The notes: generated by a model from the sequence alone, not told the origin. 53,218 nt of DNA from Vibrio brasiliensis LMG 20546 (GCF_000189255.1 NZ_AEVS01000007.1:1-53218), one strand, 5' to 3'; positions 22,327 through 32,129 are shown, numbered from the stretch's first letter. Program-made: numbers and translations.

Positions 22327-22446
22327 TTTTACTAAGTAGTTGGCTCTCCTAACAAGGCAGCAAACTTATGAGGCTCCTGAGCATAGCTCGTCTATGTGAT
22401 GGAGCGAAATAAGTGCAGCTAACGCAGTTAGAGAGCCAAATACGAC
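22327..22446. repeat. ERIC-like palindromic repeat, copy 2
   Basis: This second unit differs from copy 1 at two places: C for T in GAGGCTCC, and an extra T in the CGTCTATG segment. The two copies are joined by 7 bases. The unit ends 8 bases before the relA stop codon, so it lies in the relA 3' untranslated RNA. Confidence 0.85.
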
Positions 22447-22453
22447 GTAAAAA

Positions 22454-24673
22454 TTAGCCTAGGCGTTTTACCGACATCACATCTTTGATCTGCTCCACGC
22501 GTTTAGACACACGAGACAAGATTTCCACATTGGTCACTTCCAGATCAAAGTCCATGATCGACATTTGAGTACGGTAGTCGACACGACTCTTCATACTGGT
22601 CACTTTGATTTTCTCGTTGGCGAACAGGGTTGTGATGTCTTTGAGTAGGCCACCACGTTCCATTGCTTCTACTCGTACTGTCAGAATGTATGAGCCGACA
22701 AAACCACTGCCCCAGACTGTATCAATGATTCGCTCTGGCGCATGAAGACGCAGTTCTTCCAGTTGCTCACAATCGTTGCGGTGTACGGATATACCACGCC
22801 CTTGGGTAATGTAACCGGCGATTTCGTCACCCGGAATCGGCTGACAGCAACGAGCCAGATGCGTCATCAGGTTATCGACACCTTCAACGACTACCGCATC
22901 TTTCTTTGGTCGGCTTTGCGCAGCCGCTTTGCTGCCCGCTTCCTGAAGTTTTTCTAACGCTTGTTGATCTTCTTCTTCTGCGGTCGGTTTATTTACCAAG
23001 GCATTGATGTGGTTAATGATCTGGTTGATACGCAAATCACCGCTACCGACACCAACGTAGAGCTCGTCAGCACTGTTAACGTTAAAACGTTTCAGCGCAT
23101 ACTGCTCTGCATCTTTTAGTGTCGCGCCAATTTTGTTCAGCTCAGTTTCAAGGATCTCTCGACCGGCTTCTAGGTTCTTCTCGCGGCTCTGTTTACGGAA
23201 CCATGCGTTGATCTTGGCACGCGCTCGCCCTGACGTTACGAAACCCATTGACGGGTTCAGCCAGTCACGTGATGGGTTAGGTTCTTTAGCTGTGATGATC
23301 TCTACCTGATCACCCATGGCTAACTTATGCGTGAAGGGAACGATACGGCCAGCAACTTTGGCACCGATACAACGATGGCCCACTTCTGAGTGAATGTGGT
23401 AGGCAAAATCAAGTGGCGTCGCCCCCATTGGCAGGTCGACCACATCACCACGAGGGGTAAAGGCATAAACGCGGTCATCAAATACCTGACTACGCAGCTC
23501 ATCAAGCATTTCCCCTGAATCGGACATTTCTTCCTGCCAATCCAGTAGCTTACGCAGCCATGTAATTTTCTCGTCGTAACCACTACGGCCACCGCCGCCC
23601 TCTTTGTACTTCCAGTGCGCGGCAACCCCTAGTTCGGAGTCTTCGTGCATATCTTTAGTACGAATCTGAATCTCGATGGTCTTGCCTTCAGGGCCAAGAA
23701 TCACGGTATGGATTGACTGGTAACCATTCGGCTTGGGATTCGCTACGTAGTCGTCAAACTCACTTGGCAGGTGTTTGTACTTGGTATGAACAGTACCTAG
23801 AGCGGCGTAACAGTCTTGCAGTTTGTCGGCAATAATACGCACTGCACGGACATCGAACAGCTCATCAAACGCCAGACCTTTCTTCTGCATTTTTCGCCAG
23901 ATACTGTAGATGTGTTTTGGACGACCACTCACCTCAGCATTGATCGATGAAGCTTTCATCTCAGACGTTAAGTCATCAACAAAGTCTTGAATGTATTGTT
24001 CACGCACGATGCGGCGTTCAGATAACTGTTTGGCAATCTGTTTGTAGGTTTCTGGTTGCTGATAACGGAAAGCGTAGTCTTCCATTTCCCATTTCAACTG
24101 ACCAATACCGAGACGGTTCGCCAGAGGTGCGTAGATGTTGGCACACTCTTTTGCAGCTGCCTGACGAACTTCTTCTGGTGCTTTCTTTACTTCAACCAGG
24201 TTGGCAATACGTTCTGCCAGCTTGATGACCACACAACGGAAGTCATCTACCATCGCCAGTAGCATGCGACGGACGTTATCAACCTGAGCAGAGGCAGCAC
24301 CGCCTTCCATAGTGACGTTCAGTTGACCAAGAGCGGCCATCTCTTCAACACCATCAATCAGTTTAATGGTCTCTTTGCCAAAGTCCTCTTCAAACTGTTC
24401 TCTGTCGTAAGCACCGCTGGAGACGAGTGGAAATAACAATGCAGCCACCAGCGTTGCTTTGTCCATCGACAAGGTGATGAGGATTTCGATCATTTCACGT
24501 CCGCGCCACAGCAGTAGCGGGCCCTGATCGTTGCCTTCTAGTATCTCTTCACCGCGACGGTAAACTTCTTTTAAGCGCTTAGCAATTTTTGGATCTTGTT
24601 CCAGGCTAGCAATCCACTTATCTAGCTCAAACTGTTCGTCTTGATTTAAATGTGCGCTTCTTACCGCAACCAT
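22454..24673 (-). CDS. relA: GTP pyrophosphokinase RelA
   Basis: A 739-residue long RSH protein. The N-terminal hydrolase-like domain (about 20-190) lacks the HD and EDxxED residues of SpoT (LVAALLFPLVSSGAYDREQF is in their place), so it is a synthetase only, as in E. coli RelA. The synthetase domain (about 200-370) has RPKHIYSIWRKMQKKG and NPKPNGYQSIHTVI. Then come TGS (about 405-465, YAFTPRGDVVDLPMGAT), a helical and zinc-finger region (TRCCQPIPGDEIAGY type: LARCCQPIPGDEI), and a C-terminal ACT. It makes (p)ppGpp on ribosomes with uncharged tRNA. It is downstream of rlmD and upstream of mazG. Confidence 0.98.
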   Translation of the reverse strand: MVAVRSAHLNQDEQFELDKWIASLEQDPKIAKRLKEVYRRGEEILEGNDQGPLLLWRGREMIEILITLSMDKATLVAALLFPLVSSGAYDREQFEEDFGKETIKLIDGVEEMAALGQLNVTMEGGAASAQVDNVRRMLLAMVDDFRCVVIKLAERIANLVEVKKAPEEVRQAAAKECANIYAPLANRLGIGQLKWEMEDYAFRYQQPETYKQIAKQLSERRIVREQYIQDFVDDLTSEMKASSINAEVSGRPKHIYSIWRKMQKKGLAFDELFDVRAVRIIADKLQDCYAALGTVHTKYKHLPSEFDDYVANPKPNGYQSIHTVILGPEGKTIEIQIRTKDMHEDSELGVAAHWKYKEGGGGRSGYDEKITWLRKLLDWQEEMSDSGEMLDELRSQVFDDRVYAFTPRGDVVDLPMGATPLDFAYHIHSEVGHRCIGAKVAGRIVPFTHKLAMGDQVEIITAKEPNPSRDWLNPSMGFVTSGRARAKINAWFRKQSREKNLEAGREILETELNKIGATLKDAEQYALKRFNVNSADELYVGVGSGDLRINQIINHINALVNKPTAEEEDQQALEKLQEAGSKAAAQSRPKKDAVVVEGVDNLMTHLARCCQPIPGDEIAGYITQGRGISVHRNDCEQLEELRLHAPERIIDTVWGSGFVGSYILTVRVEAMERGGLLKDITTLFANEKIKVTSMKSRVDYRTQMSIMDFDLEVTNVEILSRVSKRVEQIKDVMSVKRLG

Positions 24674-24746
24674 TATCTTCGTCCTGTTATATTTTTTATC
24701 TTCGAATTCCCTCGCATTGAGACTAACAACTGTCGAGGAAGTTCGT

Positions 24747-26066
24747 TTAATCCTTCACAAATAGTGCCATCGACTCTAGATGGCTGGTATGCGGAAACAT
24801 ATCAAGCATACCTAATTTCTGTAATTTATAGCCCTGACTGAGCAAGCTTTGCGAATCTCTGGCTAGGGTAGCAGGATTACAAGAAACATACACAACTCGA
24901 CTCGCGCCAAGCGCTGATATCTGCTCGATGATGCCACTTGCCCCAGCTCGCGCAGGATCGAGCAGTATTTTATCAAATTTCTCCGCTGCCCAGAGCTGAC
25001 CAGAAACATCTTCTTCCAAATTCGCCTGATAGAAAGAGGCGTTTTCTATCTGGTTAACTTTGGCATTGTAGGTCGCTTTTTCAACCATAGCGTCAACGCC
25101 TTCAACACCAGTTACACTCGTCACTTGCTTAGCGATAGGTAAACTAAAGTTACCCAAACCACAGAAGAGATCCAGTACTCTATCCTGTTTAGTGAGCTGA
25201 AGCCAAGAGAGAGCCTGCTCAACCATCGCTTGGTTTACCTTCTGGTTAACCTGAATGAAGTTGTTCGGCTCAAACGGAATCGTCGCACCAGCTTCTAAAT
25301 AGTGGGCCGACTCACCCACCACTCTATTGAGCTGATCACTCTCTGGCATCAGGTAAAGCGTAGCTTGATGCTGCTGGGCGAAGGATTCCAGTGCCTGCTG
25401 GTCCTGAGGTTTAAGCGCTTTCAAATGGCGTAGCACAATGACCTTGGTGTTATCACCCTTAACCAACTCTACATGGCCAAGGTTTTCCTGATTGGAGAAC
25501 TGCTGAAGAAGCTGGTAAAGAGGCTTGAGCAGTGCATCTAACTCCGCATCTAATACCGGGCAGTGAGTGACATTGACGATCTCTTTGCTGTTTTTCTTTC
25601 TAAAACCAAACTCGAGCTGACGCGTTTTTTTATTTAGCTTGATACTCACTCGAGCGCGACGTCGATAGCCCTTGTCGTCACCTATAATTGGGGAATCCAG
25701 TTCGATGCTTTGTCCGGCGAACTTACTCATAAGTTGACTGAGTGTCTGCTGCTTATACTCTTGCTGTGCATCGCTGGACAAATGCTGCATATTACAGCCA
25801 CCACATTCATGGTAGTGGGCACAAAATGGCTCAATACGTTGTTCGCTGCTTTTCTGGATTTTGATTAGTTTTGCTCGAGCAAATTTACTCTTGCTCTCAG
25901 TAAGCTGCGCTAAAACTTGTTCACCCGGTAGCGCACCTTCGATAAAGATCGGCTTGTTATTTTGATATGCCATGCCCGCGCCGTGATGATCCAGCTTTTC
26001 AATCGTGAGAGATTGGTGCTTAGTATTGAGTTGAGTTTTCTTCTTCGGTTGGAAAAAACGCGCCAT
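24747..26066 (-). CDS. rlmD: 23S rRNA m5U1939 methyltransferase RlmD
   Basis: A 439-residue RumA-type enzyme. An N-terminal TRAM domain (about 15-70) is followed by the Fe-S cluster cysteines ([15 protein letters not shown]), and the fourth Cys comes further on (VTHCPVL). The Rossmann methyltransferase core has [27 protein letters not shown], and the nucleophile Cys in [14 protein letters not shown]. It methylates U1939 of 23S rRNA. It directly precedes relA on the minus strand, the conserved gamma-proteobacterial arrangement, and is divergent from barA. Confidence 0.97.
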   Translation of the reverse strand: MARFFQPKKKTQLNTKHQSLTIEKLDHHGAGMAYQNNKPIFIEGALPGEQVLAQLTESKSKFARAKLIKIQKSSEQRIEPFCAHYHECGGCNMQHLSSDAQQEYKQQTLSQLMSKFAGQSIELDSPIIGDDKGYRRRARVSIKLNKKTRQLEFGFRKKNSKEIVNVTHCPVLDAELDALLKPLYQLLQQFSNQENLGHVELVKGDNTKVIVLRHLKALKPQDQQALESFAQQHQATLYLMPESDQLNRVVGESAHYLEAGATIPFEPNNFIQVNQKVNQAMVEQALSWLQLTKQDRVLDLFCGLGNFSLPIAKQVTSVTGVEGVDAMVEKATYNAKVNQIENASFYQANLEEDVSGQLWAAEKFDKILLDPARAGASGIIEQISALGASRVVYVSCNPATLARDSQSLLSQGYKLQKLGMLDMFPHTSHLESMALFVKD

Positions 26067-26244
26067 GTTTTGTGCCTATTTCTTTGGTCTAACGACCCAT
26101 TGCTCGAATTGCTGCTTGTGTCCCAAGCTTTTATGCTTGAATCATTGTCTGAGCCGACTGAGTTGATTATGCTTAAGGACTCGACGACTTCGAAAAATTT
26201 TGGAAGTTATTTTCCCATATCCACACCACGATGTTTAGATAATA

Positions 26245-29034
26245 ATGACAAGATATGGCTTACGCGCCCGCGTTATTACACTCACGTTAGCACCGACCCT
26301 TATTATCGGCCTGCTTTTAAGCGCATTTTTCTCTTTCAATCGCTATCACGACTTGGAAAAGCAGGTAATCAACTCTGGTTTGAGTATTATCGAACCTTTG
26401 GCAATTGCCAGTGAGGATGGACTAAAAAATAATAGCCGCGAGTCAGTGCGCCGAATCATTAGTTACGCACATCGTAAAAACTCTAAGTTTGTTCGCAGTA
26501 TTGCGGTATTCGATTACAACCATGAGCTGTTTGTTACCTCAAACTTCCATCCCAACTTCGAGCTGCTCACTTTTCCACGAACTGAACCCATTCCACTGTT
26601 AGTAAAACAAGAGTTACAAGAGAATACCCTGATTCTACGGGCGCCAGTGATTGCTGAGTCGGGACTGGTCGCGACAATTAAAGGGCAAGGAGCCGGTCCA
26701 GCACTCGGATATGTTGCGATAGAACTCGATCTCTCTTCGTTACGTTTGCAGCAATATCAGGAAATCTTTTCTGCCTTTTTAGTTCTGCTCATCGGCTTAG
26801 GCCTGTCGGCGGTGTTTGCATACCGACTGATGTATGACGTTACTCGCCCTATTTCGCATATGAAAAACATGGTTGACCGTATTCGTCGTGGCCACCTTGA
26901 TGTACGTATCGAAGGTAAGATGCATGGTGAGTTAGACTCATTAAAAAATGGTATCAACGCCATGGCTGTCTCGCTGTCTGAGTATCACGTTGAAATGCAG
27001 CACAGCATCGATCAGGCAACCTCTGACTTACGTGAGACTCTTGAACAGCTTGAGATTCAGAACGTAGAACTGGATATCGCCAAGAAGCGCGCCCAAGAAG
27101 CAGCACGAGTTAAATCTGAATTCTTAGCCAATATGTCCCATGAGCTACGTACTCCTCTAAACGGTGTCATTGGCTTTACCCGTCAGATGCTCAAGACAAC
27201 CTTAACCAATAGCCAGACCGACTATCTGCAGACGATCGAAAAATCGGCCAACAACCTGCTTAACATCATCAATGACATCCTAGACTTCTCCAAGTTGGAA
27301 GCAGGTAAACTGGCTCTGGAAAATATTCCGTTTGATTTCCAAGGTTCATTAGAAGAAGTAGTGAGCTTGCAAGCGACCAGTGCCCACGAGAAGGGGCTGG
27401 AGCTGACGCTGAAAATCGATCCTAAGATCCCTGCAGGACTCGTTGGTGACCCACTGCGTATTCAACAGGTGCTGACCAACCTGGTCGGCAACTCAATTAA
27501 ATTTACTGAGCGCGGCAACATCGATATCAGTGTAGAGATGCGCTCACAGAAAGATGATTTAGTCGAACTGCAATTTATGGTTCGCGATACAGGTATTGGT
27601 ATTTCGGAACGTCAGCAATCACAGTTGTTCCAAGCCTTCAGCCAGGCAGACGCAAGTATCTCGCGACGCTATGGTGGTACCGGCCTCGGTCTGGTCATCA
27701 CCCAGAAACTGGTTAGTCAGATGGGCGGCGAGATCAGCCTGACCAGCCGTCTTCACCAGGGTTCTACTTTCTGGTTTACTCTGCGTCTGTCAGCAACCGA
27801 TATGCCGGTCAGTGAACTACTGGAAACTCAGGTTCTTCGTCAACGTTCACTGCTGCTTGTTGAACCAAACATGCAGGCAGCTTCTGTTATTCAGCAGACT
27901 CTGGTTCAGGAAGGCTTAGTCGTCACTTACCGCTCTTCACTGCCAGAAGAAATCGAGAAGTATGACTATGTACTGCTCAACCTTGCCCCAAGTCGAGACA
28001 ATGATATAGCGACAGTACAAACTTGGGTTGAGCAGGCAATGCGCTGCGCTCCTCACGTAGTGGTAGGTACGCCGAGTACCAGTCTGGCACTGTCTGATCA
28101 CCTGATTCAGAAATACCATATCCACTGTATTACCAAGCCACTATCCCGACGTAAGTTGCTACAGACATTGGCGGCGAACCAAGAGAGTATTCCTCTGCTA
28201 GAAAGTGTCGATGAGAACAGGGAAACCCTGCCTCTGACAGTGATGGCGGTCGATGACAACCCTGCTAACCTGAAACTGATCAGTGCCCTGCTGCAAGAAC
28301 GAGTCGAACATGTGATCACCTGTACCAATGGTATTGATGCGGTCAAGCAGGCCGAAGCTCAACATTTCGATATCATTCTGATGGATATCCAGATGCCTCA
28401 TATGGATGGTGTGACGGCGTGTGGCAAGATCAAGCAAACTGAGTTAAATGCAGGGACACCAGTTATCGCCGTTACCGCTCACGCAATGAGTGGCGAGCGT
28501 GATCGCTTGTTAACAGCAGGTATGGATGACTATCTGACTAAACCAATTGAAGAGCATGTCTTACAGCAGGTTTTGATGCACTGGAGCCCTCATACTAAGG
28601 AAGAAGAGTTAGAAAAACTCGATATCATGAGTTCTGCCGTGGTAATCGAAGGTCAGGCTGAAGAAGTCGTCCACACTGAGCACAACAATATGATCATCGA
28701 CTGGCAAGCGGCACTAAAGCAGTCGGCTAATAAAGAAGATCTTGCCCGCGATATGCTGCAGATGTTGGTCGATTACGTTCCTGAAGTCAGCGCTATTGTT
28801 GAAGGAGCCTTAGAAGACGACCACTTTGATACGGCACAACTGATTCATCACGTCCATAAACTCCACGGCAGTAGTTCTTATTGTGGTGTACCGAGACTAA
28901 AGAACATCTGTGCAACGATCGAAAAAGAGCTTCGTTCAGGCACTGATATCGAAGAGATAGAACCTGAACTGTTTGAGCTGCAAGATGAAATGGAGAAGGT
29001 TGTCGCGAGCGCTAAACCCTATCTGGCAAACTAG
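26245..29034 (+). CDS. barA: hybrid sensor histidine kinase BarA (VarS)
   Basis: A 929-residue tripartite kinase. Membrane helices at about 7-27 and 172-194 flank a periplasmic domain; HAMP and a coiled coil follow (about 195-280). The histidine kinase has H299 in SHELRTPLNG, the N-box LTNLVGNSIKFTE, DTGIGI and GGTGLGL. A degenerate receiver-like stretch (about 535-650) precedes the true receiver with D714 in ILMDIQMPHMDG, and a C-terminal Hpt has H871 in HHVHKLHGSSS. It phosphorylates UvrY/VarA, which drives CsrB-type sRNAs. The same neighbourhood (rlmD divergent, diguanylate cyclase convergent) is typical of Vibrio VarS. Its TAG stop shares the sequence CTAG with the stop of the convergent cyclase gene. 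Confidence 0.97.
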   Translation: MTRYGLRARVITLTLAPTLIIGLLLSAFFSFNRYHDLEKQVINSGLSIIEPLAIASEDGLKNNSRESVRRIISYAHRKNSKFVRSIAVFDYNHELFVTSNFHPNFELLTFPRTEPIPLLVKQELQENTLILRAPVIAESGLVATIKGQGAGPALGYVAIELDLSSLRLQQYQEIFSAFLVLLIGLGLSAVFAYRLMYDVTRPISHMKNMVDRIRRGHLDVRIEGKMHGELDSLKNGINAMAVSLSEYHVEMQHSIDQATSDLRETLEQLEIQNVELDIAKKRAQEAARVKSEFLANMSHELRTPLNGVIGFTRQMLKTTLTNSQTDYLQTIEKSANNLLNIINDILDFSKLEAGKLALENIPFDFQGSLEEVVSLQATSAHEKGLELTLKIDPKIPAGLVGDPLRIQQVLTNLVGNSIKFTERGNIDISVEMRSQKDDLVELQFMVRDTGIGISERQQSQLFQAFSQADASISRRYGGTGLGLVITQKLVSQMGGEISLTSRLHQGSTFWFTLRLSATDMPVSELLETQVLRQRSLLLVEPNMQAASVIQQTLVQEGLVVTYRSSLPEEIEKYDYVLLNLAPSRDNDIATVQTWVEQAMRCAPHVVVGTPSTSLALSDHLIQKYHIHCITKPLSRRKLLQTLAANQESIPLLESVDENRETLPLTVMAVDDNPANLKLISALLQERVEHVITCTNGIDAVKQAEAQHFDIILMDIQMPHMDGVTACGKIKQTELNAGTPVIAVTAHAMSGERDRLLTAGMDDYLTKPIEEHVLQQVLMHWSPHTKEEELEKLDIMSSAVVIEGQAEEVVHTEHNNMIIDWQAALKQSANKEDLARDMLQMLVDYVPEVSAIVEGALEDDHFDTAQLIHHVHKLHGSSSYCGVPRLKNICATIEKELRSGTDIEEIEPELFELQDEMEKVVASAKPYLAN

Positions 29035-30275
29035 CTACCATCGCTAGAAATCTGATGATAAAAACGGAAAGCGTTCTTACTAGCCTGCTTTACTGAATAC
29101 ATAGCCTGGTCTGCCTGATGGACCAGCTTTTCAATATCTAGCTCAGAAGAAGAGTCTATTGCCAAACCGATACTGCAGCCGACCGATACCGGCTGCTGAT
29201 TGAAATCTACTGGCTGATTAGCTAAATGGATTGCCTGCTGAGCGATATTCTCTAGCAGAGCATCATCTCTTTGCTGAAGTACCAGATAGATAACAAACTC
29301 GTCACCACCGATTCGCCCCACGACTCCGGGTATATTGCTTTCCGATTGCAGGCGAGAAAAACGCTGTGCAACATGAGTTAATATCGTATCCCCTGCAGCA
29401 TGACCGTAGGTGTCATTAACCGCTTTAAAACCATCTAGGTCAATAAGAAGCAAGGCAATGTACTGACTTCTATAGGTGGCAGCCCGGACATACTTTTCAC
29501 AGCCCAGACGATTCTTAAGTCCGGTGAGAATATCTTGTTCGGCGAGCTTACGGTAATACTGCTCCCAATGCTCAATCTGTCCTCTCAGTTCTCGCTCTCG
29601 TTCAATCGCCTGACGAGAACTGTCAATGAAAGTATTGACACTATGCACGACGACGCCAAGCTCATTATTGCGATTGGCTTCATCAATAGGAATCGTCTCC
29701 GCTTTGCCCGGCGTTATTGAATAGAGGGAATTAGACAACGCTGTCAGAGGGTGACCAACTATGCGCTCAAAGATTAAAATCAATGCCACAACGGTAACTA
29801 AAAACTGCACCACAACAAATAGCAGTTGATAGAGCACTTTAGAGAGCGCTTTTTTCTGTAATACTCGTTGATTACTGTGAATATAGAGCGTACCGATTGA
29901 CGAGCCATCCGTTGGTGAATAAAGGCGATAAGTATTGGCGTTTTGCCATACGTTGCTTTCATCATCCAGAATGCGAACCGACGAAAAAGCCACCCCATCC
30001 TGACCTTCAAGCATGACTGCGTTGATTTCCTGATGGAGCATTAGTGCATCAATCACCTCATTGGCAATTTCACTATTGTTAACATAAACCGCAATCGCGG
30101 CTGAGCCAGATAACGAGAGAGCAAGCTTCTGCTCAAGCTCATTATGGCTTCTATCCGCCTGTTCAATACCGGTTGGCACCAGAATCAATAAGGCGATACT
30201 CAGATAACAGAATGCCAATAGCGATACCATTTTTAGCATTCTGTTTGATAACGATTGTACTTTGGGCTTATTCAT
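29031..30275 (-). CDS. membrane diguanylate cyclase (GGDEF)
   Basis: A 414-residue c-di-GMP synthase. The N-terminal membrane helix (about 14-34) and a second at about 150-170 enclose a periplasmic sensor domain of about 115 residues (CHASE8-like in size and character, by inference). A HAMP-like segment follows (PLTALSNSLYSI onward), then the GGDEF domain (about 250-410): DILTGLKNRLG, LLLIDLDGFKAVNDTYGHAAGD and the intact active site GRIGGDEFVIYL. The allosteric I-site RxxD is absent (NIPG occupies that place), so product inhibition is likely lost. It is the last of three overlapping genes, starting inside the stop of the binding-protein gene (ATGAATAA). Confidence 0.93.
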   Translation of the reverse strand: MNKPKVQSLSNRMLKMVSLLAFCYLSIALLILVPTGIEQADRSHNELEQKLALSLSGSAAIAVYVNNSEIANEVIDALMLHQEINAVMLEGQDGVAFSSVRILDDESNVWQNANTYRLYSPTDGSSIGTLYIHSNQRVLQKKALSKVLYQLLFVVVQFLVTVVALILIFERIVGHPLTALSNSLYSITPGKAETIPIDEANRNNELGVVVHSVNTFIDSSRQAIERERELRGQIEHWEQYYRKLAEQDILTGLKNRLGCEKYVRAATYRSQYIALLLIDLDGFKAVNDTYGHAAGDTILTHVAQRFSRLQSESNIPGVVGRIGGDEFVIYLVLQQRDDALLENIAQQAIHLANQPVDFNQQPVSVGCSIGLAIDSSSELDIEKLVHQADQAMYSVKQASKNAFRFYHQISSDGS

Positions 30276-30690
30276 CGATAGCTAAAATAACCTTCACGCC
30301 AGATTCCTGTGCTGGTAACACTTCGGTGTAGCCAACCGCCTGCGGGTTAGATAAAAGTTTGTCAATTAATAGCTGTTCAGCTTCCACTTGCTCAGGTGCG
30401 CGCATACTGCCGGAAAACTTAAGTTTGGCCCAATAAGCATTAATTTGGCTTTCACGCATATTGGTTACACGCTGGAAAAAACGACGCCGGCTATCACCGG
30501 TGCGATCGAGAACTTGATTGATGTAGGTCGTACCAAGCAGCTTCTTCCTCCCTAAATAGAGGTCGGCGATGTCGTCGATATCTTCCACTGTCATGTCAGA
30601 AATTGGACTGTCATTACCGACCACCACATACAGCTGAGCATTAACGTGGAAGCTTACTATTAACATTAGGAGGTAAAGAGGTATACGCAT
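30268..30690 (-). CDS. short periplasmic phosphate-binding-protein-like protein
   Basis: A 140-residue exported protein. A signal peptide (MRIPLYLLMLIVSFHVNA) is followed by a fragment-sized PBP-like (PstS-related) domain: LYLGRKKLLGTTYINQVLDR, then FFQRVTNMRESQINAYWAKLKFSG and NPQAVGYTEV. These features recur in stand-alone proteins annotated as phosphate ABC transporter substrate-binding, but at 140 residues it is about half a standard PstS and there is no transporter nearby. A very strong AGGAGGAGGG ribosome site precedes it. It is sandwiched between an outer-membrane barrel gene (11-base gap) and the cyclase gene (8-base overlap), suggesting it presents a ligand to the cyclase sensor domain. 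Confidence 0.8.
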   Translation of the reverse strand: MRIPLYLLMLIVSFHVNAQLYVVVGNDSPISDMTVEDIDDIADLYLGRKKLLGTTYINQVLDRTGDSRRRFFQRVTNMRESQINAYWAKLKFSGSMRAPEQVEAEQLLIDKLLSNPQAVGYTEVLPAQESGVKVILAIDE

Positions 30691-30701
30691 ACTCCCTCCT
30701 C

Positions 30702-31976
30702 CTAAAAGATAAAGTTTAGGTTAAGGGAATAGACTTGAGCATCCCGCCCCTGGCTTATCGCGCTCACATCAGCAGCCCATAAACCATACCCATAGTCCTC
30801 AATATCGATGTAATCGACCTGAGCCTTCAAAGCGAACTGAGGTGCAATATCCCAACGCATACCCAATGAATATGTTTGCTGATCAATCCGAACTGAATTA
30901 ATACCTACCTGAGCGCCGGTTTGAAGGAGTGCAAATGAAGGGTCAACGACTGACCAGTCGGATTCAGCCTGATAATAGGAGTGCTCTGGACTAAAACGGC
31001 TATAAATAACATAGGGTGTAACGCTATTAACTGTGTAGCCAAGCATACCGTAGCCACCCGTTCCCTGCGGGATAGATTCTTTGTCGGCATTAATATGGAA
31101 CAACTCCGTCTTGAATGTCCATAAGCCATCAAAGTAGTGCACTGCTGCCTGATAGTAATCAACCTCTTCACCTTCAAGTGTGATCAGGTTTTGCGCGGTC
31201 GCCGCTTCTTGACTAATTTGCGGGATATTCAGCGCGGAGAGCTGACCAAGCTGGTTTTGCAGGCTGTTGATGCTGGCACCCTGAGCAACGCTTAGTGAGC
31301 CAACATGAGCATAAGAGAGTTGCCAGGTCCAGGAGCCTTGCTCCACTTCGAATGAGGCGCTGAAAACATCTTCGATTTCCGCTTTATAAGATTCGATGGT
31401 TTGCGGAACCTCACCCATTTGCTCATTACGGCCATACTCGAGTTCGAGTGACCAGTTGAAGTGAGAGTTATTTGAGAAGTAACTGACACCAACACCATCA
31501 AGGGAGTTAAAAACGATACCGCCATAGAGTTCTTGTGGTGGTCTGACCCACAAATGAGCAAAGTCGATATCACGACTATCGGCAGCGATATAAGCGCTGA
31601 CACCGATTCGACCAGCACGGAAACTCCAGTGCTCATTGGGTACATAACGAATAAAGGCGAGTTCGGTTAACTCATCAAAGTCATTCTCAACACTGTTGTC
31701 GAGCAGCCACTGAGTCGTCAACGACCATTGGTGATTGAGCATAGCATCGAGCTGAACACCGATATTGGAATCAGTATCAAACGAGCCGTTATCTGCAACT
31801 TTCGCAGTATGAGTGATATCTCGACGATAAGCGATATCGTCTTCATTTTCGTAAGCGTAACCAAGAGTACCAAAGCCGGACGCTTGCCACTCAATTGCTG
31901 TAGCATTACCACTGAAAGCAAGTAGCAGCATGCTAGAGAGCACGGTTGCTTTTATTGATTGGAATTGAATGCGCAT
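30702..31976 (-). CDS. outer-membrane porin-like barrel protein
   Basis: A 424-residue secreted protein. A signal peptide ending at about residue 28 (SGNATA) is followed by many amphipathic beta strands (for example LTTQWLLDN, WSFRAGRIGVSAY, YSLGMRWDI, LKAQVDYIDI), finishing with YSLNLNFIF, the terminal Phe needed for Bam recognition. The RAGRIG and ELYGG segments recall porins of the OprP/DcaP kind, but I cannot name the family firmly. Substrate unknown. It is the first gene of a three-gene operon with the binding-protein-like and diguanylate cyclase genes, with a good sigma-70 promoter at 32049-32076. Confidence 0.85.
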   Translation of the reverse strand: MRIQFQSIKATVLSSMLLLAFSGNATAIEWQASGFGTLGYAYENEDDIAYRRDITHTAKVADNGSFDTDSNIGVQLDAMLNHQWSLTTQWLLDNSVENDFDELTELAFIRYVPNEHWSFRAGRIGVSAYIAADSRDIDFAHLWVRPPQELYGGIVFNSLDGVGVSYFSNNSHFNWSLELEYGRNEQMGEVPQTIESYKAEIEDVFSASFEVEQGSWTWQLSYAHVGSLSVAQGASINSLQNQLGQLSALNIPQISQEAATAQNLITLEGEEVDYYQAAVHYFDGLWTFKTELFHINADKESIPQGTGGYGMLGYTVNSVTPYVIYSRFSPEHSYYQAESDWSVVDPSFALLQTGAQVGINSVRIDQQTYSLGMRWDIAPQFALKAQVDYIDIEDYGYGLWAADVSAISQGRDAQVYSLNLNFIF

Positions 31977-32048
31977 ATCAAGCTGCCCTTAACAAGTAAA
32001 ATCAGCCAAACGTATAAATCAGCCATAACCATTCAGTTATGCAATAAC

Positions 32049-32076
32049 TTTATAAACTAATGACTTAAATTACCAA
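32049..32076 (-). promoter_or_regulatory. promoter of the porin / binding protein / cyclase operon
   Basis: On the minus strand TTGGTA (32071-32076) and TATAAA (32049-32054) are separated by 16 bases. Downstream, in the leader, AAATCAGCCA occurs twice on the plus strand (31999-32008 and 32016-32025) as a direct repeat with 17-base periodicity, a possible operator. Confidence 0.5.
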
Positions 32077-32106
32077 TCCGGGTTCTTTTTTTGCGCTATA
32101 GACAAG

Positions 32107-32129
32107 AAAAGCGACCTTAGGCCGCTTTT
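32107..32129 (-). terminator. acpS terminator, stop codon in the loop
   Basis: AAAAGCGACC (32107-32116) pairs with GGCCGCTTTT (32120-32129) with one G.U pair. The 3-base loop is the acpS stop codon. On the minus strand TTTTCTTG follows. Confidence 0.7.

Noticed and set aside
22201-22446. CRISPR array
   Set aside because: There are only two units of about 120 bp joined by 7 bases, each internally palindromic. This is a dispersed-repeat structure, not repeat-spacer.
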